A stretch of 8,737 bases of DNA from contig JALWYP010000042.1 in assembly GCA_026992695.1 (NCBI GenBank), positions 1-8,737 on the forward strand, given 5' to 3'. Positions 6,171 to 8,737 of this stretch are shown piece by piece (within the stretch, counting starts at the first letter, position 1; the number at the start of each line of letters is the position of its first letter). This stretch comes from Flavobacteriaceae bacterium. Its GTDB lineage: Bacteria; Bacteroidota; Bacteroidia; Flavobacteriales; Flavobacteriaceae. The notes beneath the pieces are model-generated. The model was not told the DNA's origin. It worked only from the letters and a program-made list of their open reading frames with translations, and searched no databases. Made by a program: the position numbers and the translations under genes.

Positions 6171-7223
6171 TTAGTTACTTTGAGTAACTGTTGAGCTGTT
6201 ATTGTTTCCAATTTGGTTTACATTACTTGATTGGTTATTACCTGTTTGGGTAACCAGACTCATGTTAAAGTTTCCATCTTGGTTAACATTGCTGTAATGT
6301 TCAAATCCGGTTTGAACCACAGTACTGGCATTTATCATTCCGTTTTGTGCTACCCAAGAAATGTTATCATCTCCTGTTTGTACCACTCCACTAATGTTGC
6401 CTATTCCGTCTTGGTCAACATCGCTAAAGTTGAAGTCGCCAATTTGCTTAACATCACTAAAGTTTCCGATTCCGTCTTGGGCTACCCAAGAAATGTTGTC
6501 GTTTCCAGATTGAAAAACACTACTGTTATTCATTAATCCAATTTGTTCAACATCACTAAAGTTGTAATCACCAATTTGAGCAACTCCCGAAGTGTTGTTG
6601 TTTCCATATTGATCTACAGTACTTTCGTTGTTATCTCCTAATTGGTTTACCAATGATCCGTTTGCATTACCTTCCTGATAAACCACAGAATCATTATCAT
6701 CACCGGTTTGAAAAACAGCGCTTCCGTTAAAATCTCCTTCTTGAGAAACAAAAGAATCATTATCATTTCCGGTTTGTATCACAATACTTGTGTTATCATC
6801 AGAGTCTCCACCAATAGTATATTGATCTACATGGGAATCATTCCCGTTACCGGTTTGGGTTACAGAACTAGTATTTCTGTCATCCCCAGAACTTAGTCCA
6901 TCATATCCTTGGTGTACATCACTATCGTTATCATTCCCGTCTTGTAATACATCCGAATAGTTATCGTCTCCTAATTGTTGAACATCACTTGTATTATCAT
7001 TTCCATCTTGAAGCATGATAGAACCGTTGTTGTTTCCAATTTGTAATACATCACTAGTGTTATCATCACCTAGTTGGTCTACATCAGAATCATTCATAAA
7101 ACCAGTTTGAATTACGTCAGAATCATTTCCGCTACCTACTTGGTTTACGTCACTTGTGTTAAATTGTGCAAACATCATTGTTCCCCACAACAACGCAATT
7201 GCACTTAAAAATATATTTTTCAT
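6171..7223 (-). CDS. Curlin-repeat amyloid fibre subunit 2 (CsgA-like)
   Basis: This 350-aa protein is built almost wholly of curlin repeats and is expected to be secreted through CsgG and to polymerise as an extracellular beta-solenoid amyloid. The signal peptide is 1-19, with cleavage before Gln20. After QFNT, residues 24-350 divide into 29 consecutive units of the form S-x-V-x-Q-x-G-x-x-N-x. All 29 have Ser at position 1 and Gln at position 5. All are 11 residues long except unit 8 (101-118, 18 residues), unit 10 (130-145, 16 residues) and the terminal SxVxQSN unit. Two units equal one 22-residue curlin coil. By my count the mature protein has 47 Asp and 5 Glu but one Lys and one Arg, with Asp concentrated in the first half. 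No glycine-rich targeting segment precedes the repeats, unlike E. coli CsgA. Both long units have counterparts in the upstream paralogue. Confidence 0.94.
   Translation of the reverse strand: MKNIFLSAIALLWGTMMFAQFNTSDVNQVGSGNDSDVIQTGFMNDSDVDQLGDDNTSDVLQIGNNNGSIMLQDGNDNTSDVQQLGDDNYSDVLQDGNDNDSDVHQGYDGLSSGDDRNTSSVTQTGNGNDSHVDQYTIGGDSDDNTSIVIQTGNDNDSFVSQEGDFNGSAVFQTGDDNDSVVYQEGNANGSLVNQLGDNNESTVDQYGNNNTSGVAQIGDYNFSDVEQIGLMNNSSVFQSGNDNISWVAQDGIGNFSDVKQIGDFNFSDVDQDGIGNISGVVQTGDDNISWVAQNGMINASTVVQTGFEHYSNVNQDGNFNMSLVTQTGNNQSSNVNQIGNNNSSTVTQSN
6174..7154. repeat. 33-bp coding repeat array of fibre subunit 2
   Basis: The 33-bp (11-codon) units are divergent at DNA level but keep the Ser, Val, Gln, Gly and Asn codon positions. 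There are 29 units, two lengthened by 21 and 15 bp, always in frame. Confidence 0.9.
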
Positions 7224-7240
7224 GATTTGTTACTTTTTTA

Positions 7241-7266
7241 AAACCCCCAAAAAAGGATGGGGGTTT
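7241..7266 (-). other. GC-rich stem-loop between the two fibre genes
   Basis: AAACCCCC (7241-7248) pairs perfectly with GGGGGTTT (7259-7266) across a 10-nt loop. On the minus strand the hairpin is followed by one further T and then AAAAAAG, so the U-tract is too short for efficient termination. It lies in the 61-nt gap between the curlin genes. It could act as an attenuator or stabilise the upstream transcript, giving unequal amounts of the two subunits. Confidence 0.7.
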
Positions 7267-7284
7267 GGTTTAAAAATGGATTAG

Positions 7285-8430
7285 TTAGTTGTTTTGACTT
7301 ACAGAAGAATTATTTCCGTTTCCAAATTGACCTACATTGCTAAAATGGTTGTTACCTGTTTGGATAACGCCACTAGTGTTTAGGTTTCCGTCTTGAAGTA
7401 CGATACTTGTTTGTAAGAATCCAGATTGTGAAACATCACTAGTGTTATCATCACCTAATTGGTCAACATCAGAATCGTTGTCATCACCATCTTGAGAAAC
7501 GATACTTCCGTTTCCGTTTCCATATTGATAAACATCAGAAAGGTTACTTTCACCTATTTGATCTTGTTCGTCTGTGTTGTTGTTACCTTCTTGTAACAAA
7601 TTAGAATCATTGTATTTCCCGTTTTGGTTAGCATCTGCCATATTATCATCACCTATTTGCTCTTGAAGGATATCGTTCATATCAACATCAATTCCTGTCG
7701 TACTGCTTAATGAATTTTCTTGTCTTGCATACGCAGTATTACCATTTCCTGTTTGGTACTGTCTTGTGATGTTTGTATCACCAAAAGTAAAAGTATTTTG
7801 GTAAGCAGTAGCACTGTTGTTGTCGCCTATTTGTTCTTGCCAAATTACGTTGTCGTCTTCTTCATGTCTTGCAAATGCATTGTTTCCGTCTCCGGTTTGG
7901 TATTGATCAATCTCTCCTCTACGTGAAGTAAAAAATGTACCTTCGATAGCGGTAGCTACATTGCTATTCCCGTGTTGGATAACATTGGCATCATTATCTT
8001 CACCTACTTGCTCTACGGTAGATTCATTCCAGTCACCATCTTGCCAGTTGTACGCAACGTTATCGTCACCTAATTGGTACATGGTAGAAGTGTTGTCATC
8101 AGAATCATCAATCACATTATAATGTTGATCAATGTGTGCCACATTACCATTACCTTCTTGGTAAACAGCGGCAGTGTTGCGATCATTAGACGAGCTAAGT
8201 GCCCAATCTATACCTTGGTGTACTTCTGAGATGTTCTCTACACCAATTTGTTCAACATCAGATGCGTTATCATCTCCTAGTTGATCTACATCCGAATCGT
8301 TCATTAAGCCTGTTTGACTAACGGTAGAACCATTTCCGTTCCCGTATTGAAAAACATCGCTTGTGTTAAACTGTGCAAACCCTACGGTTGCAAATAGTAG
8401 TGCAATAGCACTAATAACCACTTTTTTCAT
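7285..8430 (-). CDS. Curlin-repeat amyloid fibre subunit 1 (CsgA-like)
   Basis: First gene of the operon: a 381-aa exported curlin. The signal peptide is 1-19, and FAQFNTSDV across the cleavage site is identical to the paralogue downstream. Residues 24-158 contain eleven units on the 11-residue S-x-V-x-Q-x-G-x-x-N-x plan; units at 68-86 and 98-114 are lengthened. Residues 276-381 return to ten regular units ending in SSVSQNN. The middle (159-275) departs from the plan. It holds two related blocks (173-220 and 221-275), each with QYQTGxGN, a variable loop and QEQIGDxN, plus five of the six arginines in the mature protein. Units 1-3 (24-56) recur near the C-terminus (298-330) with 27 of 33 residues identical, so part of the array has been copied internally. 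It is probably a major or co-polymerising subunit; which paralogue dominates cannot be told from sequence. Confidence 0.94.
   Translation of the reverse strand: MKKVVISAIALLFATVGFAQFNTSDVFQYGNGNGSTVSQTGLMNDSDVDQLGDDNASDVEQIGVENISEVHQGIDWALSSSNDRNTAAVYQEGNGNVAHIDQHYNVIDDSDDNTSTMYQLGDDNVAYNWQDGDWNESTVEQVGEDNDANVIQHGNSNVATAIEGTFFTSRRGEIDQYQTGDGNNAFARHEEDDNVIWQEQIGDNNSATAYQNTFTFGDTNITRQYQTGNGNTAYARQENSLSSTTGIDVDMNDILQEQIGDDNMADANQNGKYNDSNLLQEGNNNTDEQDQIGESNLSDVYQYGNGNGSIVSQDGDDNDSDVDQLGDDNTSDVSQSGFLQTSIVLQDGNLNTSGVIQTGNNHFSNVGQFGNGNNSSVSQNN
7288..8361. repeat. Curlin coding repeat array of fibre subunit 1
   Basis: Mostly 33-bp units (7288-7605 and 7957-8361) flank an irregular central stretch (7606-7956). 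A 44-bp piece at 7433-7476 matches 7048-7091 in the other fibre gene at 42 of 44 bases, so exchange or recent shared ancestry between the arrays is visible at DNA level. Confidence 0.88.
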
Positions 8431-8443
8431 AATTTAATTGTTT

Positions 8444-8473
8444 TAGTTAATAATTGATTTGTAGTTAATAATT
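8444..8473. repeat. 12-bp direct repeat before the first fibre gene
   Basis: TAGTTAATAATT occurs at 8444-8455 and 8462-8473, an 18-bp period, starting 14 nt upstream of the first ATG. It would lie in the leader next to the ribosome entry region. No Shine-Dalgarno sequence is present. It may be only low-complexity sequence. Confidence 0.6.
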
Positions 8474-8541
8474 AAAGTTGAATATTTAAAAGATCTTAAT
8501 TTTTAGAGACTTTTTGTGGGGAAGTAAATTGTGTCTCCGGT

Positions 8542-8553
8542 ATTCAGCTGAAT
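8542..8553. promoter_or_regulatory. 12-bp perfect palindrome, possible operator
   Basis: ATTCAGCTGAAT is a perfect 12-bp palindrome about 55-65 bp downstream of the predicted start site. It could be a dimeric regulator site. No cognate regulator is encoded in the window. Confidence 0.35.
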
Positions 8554-8613
8554 GAAATTATTTTTCAATTTACGATCTTAAAAAATCTTATCAAATGACA
8601 AATTATTTCCTTA

Positions 8614-8621
8614 CAAATATA
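8614..8621 (-). promoter_or_regulatory. Predicted curli operon -7 promoter element
   Basis: On the minus strand this is TATATTTG, an exact TAnnTTTG match, placing transcription start near 8607. No TTG is found around the expected -33 position (about 8641), so the promoter may need an activator. It is the only exact match between the start codon and the right end of the window. Confidence 0.5.
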
Positions 8622-8643
8622 AGACAGAATTTTTCTGAAAACC

Positions 8644-8661
8644 ATACGTGTGAATACGTAT
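8644..8661. promoter_or_regulatory. Paired ATACGT hexamers, candidate activator site
   Basis: ATACGT occurs at 8644-8649 and again at 8654-8659, exactly 10 bp (one helical turn) apart; the second is part of the palindrome ATACGTAT (8654-8661). The pair is centred about 45 bp upstream of the predicted start site, overlapping the place of the missing -33 element, as expected for a class II activator. The role is inferred. Confidence 0.4.
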
Positions 8662-8737
8662 TTTATTAAAAACCAACAATTAAAGAGAAAATTCCTACAA
8701 GAATTATTGACTAATTCGATGTATTGAAATTATATTC

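Larger units (their letters stand above)
8431..8737. other. Curli operon leader and promoter region (no gene)
   Basis: These 307 bases are AT-rich and hold no convincing coding sequence on either strand. They contain a -7 element, an operator-like pair of hexamers, a 12-bp palindrome and a 12-bp direct repeat close to the first start codon, each listed separately. If the -7 element is real, the leader is about 177 nt, long for this phylum, and leaves room for post-transcriptional control. Confidence 0.6.

Noticed and set aside
6174..7154. RTX calcium-binding or ice-binding solenoid repeats
   Set aside because: The invariant residues are S-x-V-x-Q-x-G-x-x-N, the curlin pattern, not GGxGxDxUx or TxT, and csgE/F/G homologues lie alongside.
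6231..7926. Plus-strand open frames at 6231-6536, 6708-6896 and 7720-7926
   Set aside because: They are antisense shadows of the low-stop curlin repeats, with repetitive translations that resemble no protein family and no promoter signal.
6174..8361. Regular 33-bp periodicity resembling a CRISPR array
   Set aside because: The units are divergent, have no constant repeat with unique spacers, and keep one open frame with signal peptides; they are protein-coding curlin repeats.
6171..8430. Type IX secretion substrates
   Set aside because: The C-termini (SVSQNN and TVTQSN) are ordinary repeat ends with no T9SS C-terminal domain; export by the adjacent CsgG is the better explanation.
8506..8537. 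GAGAC/GTCTC inverted repeat in the leader
   Set aside because: The stem is only 5 bp with a 22-nt loop, as expected by chance in this length of sequence.

Overview
The window comes from a low-GC member of the Bacteroidota, most likely Flavobacteriia. The evidence is the AT-rich sequence, the lack of Shine-Dalgarno sequences before starts, two exact matches to the Bacteroidota -7 promoter element TAnnTTTG, a PurM of the longer (about 390 aa) Bacteroidota type, and export signals typical of the phylum. Every credible gene lies on the minus strand, so transcription runs from high to low coordinates.

Positions 8430 to 1420 hold an apparently complete curli-type (nucleation-precipitation, type VIII secretion) functional amyloid operon. 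In transcription order: two large curlin-repeat fibre proteins (8430-7285 and 7223-6171); a small five-repeat curlin protein that is the best CsgB-like nucleator candidate (6076-5564); CsgE with an extra N-terminal domain resembling CsgC/CsgH (5542-4763); CsgF (4752-4354); CsgG with a C-terminal extension of about 200 residues predicted to be a beta-barrel (4345-2912); and a lipoprotein with a carboxypeptidase-regulatory-like domain, an FN3-like domain and a TolB-like propeller, whose start overlaps csgG (2934-1420). The spacing from the CsgB-like gene to the lipoprotein gene is tight (gaps of 21, 10 and 8 nt, then an overlap). The two fibre genes are set off by intergenic stem-loops. A rho-independent terminator at 1370-1397 closes the operon. 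No CsgD-like regulator and no separate csgC/csgH gene are present.

The proposed division of labour follows known curli biology. The curlins cross the inner membrane by Sec. CsgE, probably helped by its fused CsgC/H-like domain, keeps them unfolded and delivers them to the CsgG pore. CsgF sits at the pore exit and couples secretion to nucleation by the CsgB-like protein. The two repeat proteins then polymerise as beta-solenoid amyloid. The terminal lipoprotein is an unproven accessory factor.

Positions 1340-165 encode PurM (AIR synthase), a purine biosynthesis enzyme unrelated in function. Its own promoter appears to be embedded in the operon terminator. Positions 8431-8737 are the curli promoter and leader region; 1-164 is an AT-rich intergenic stretch with a weak terminator-like hairpin.
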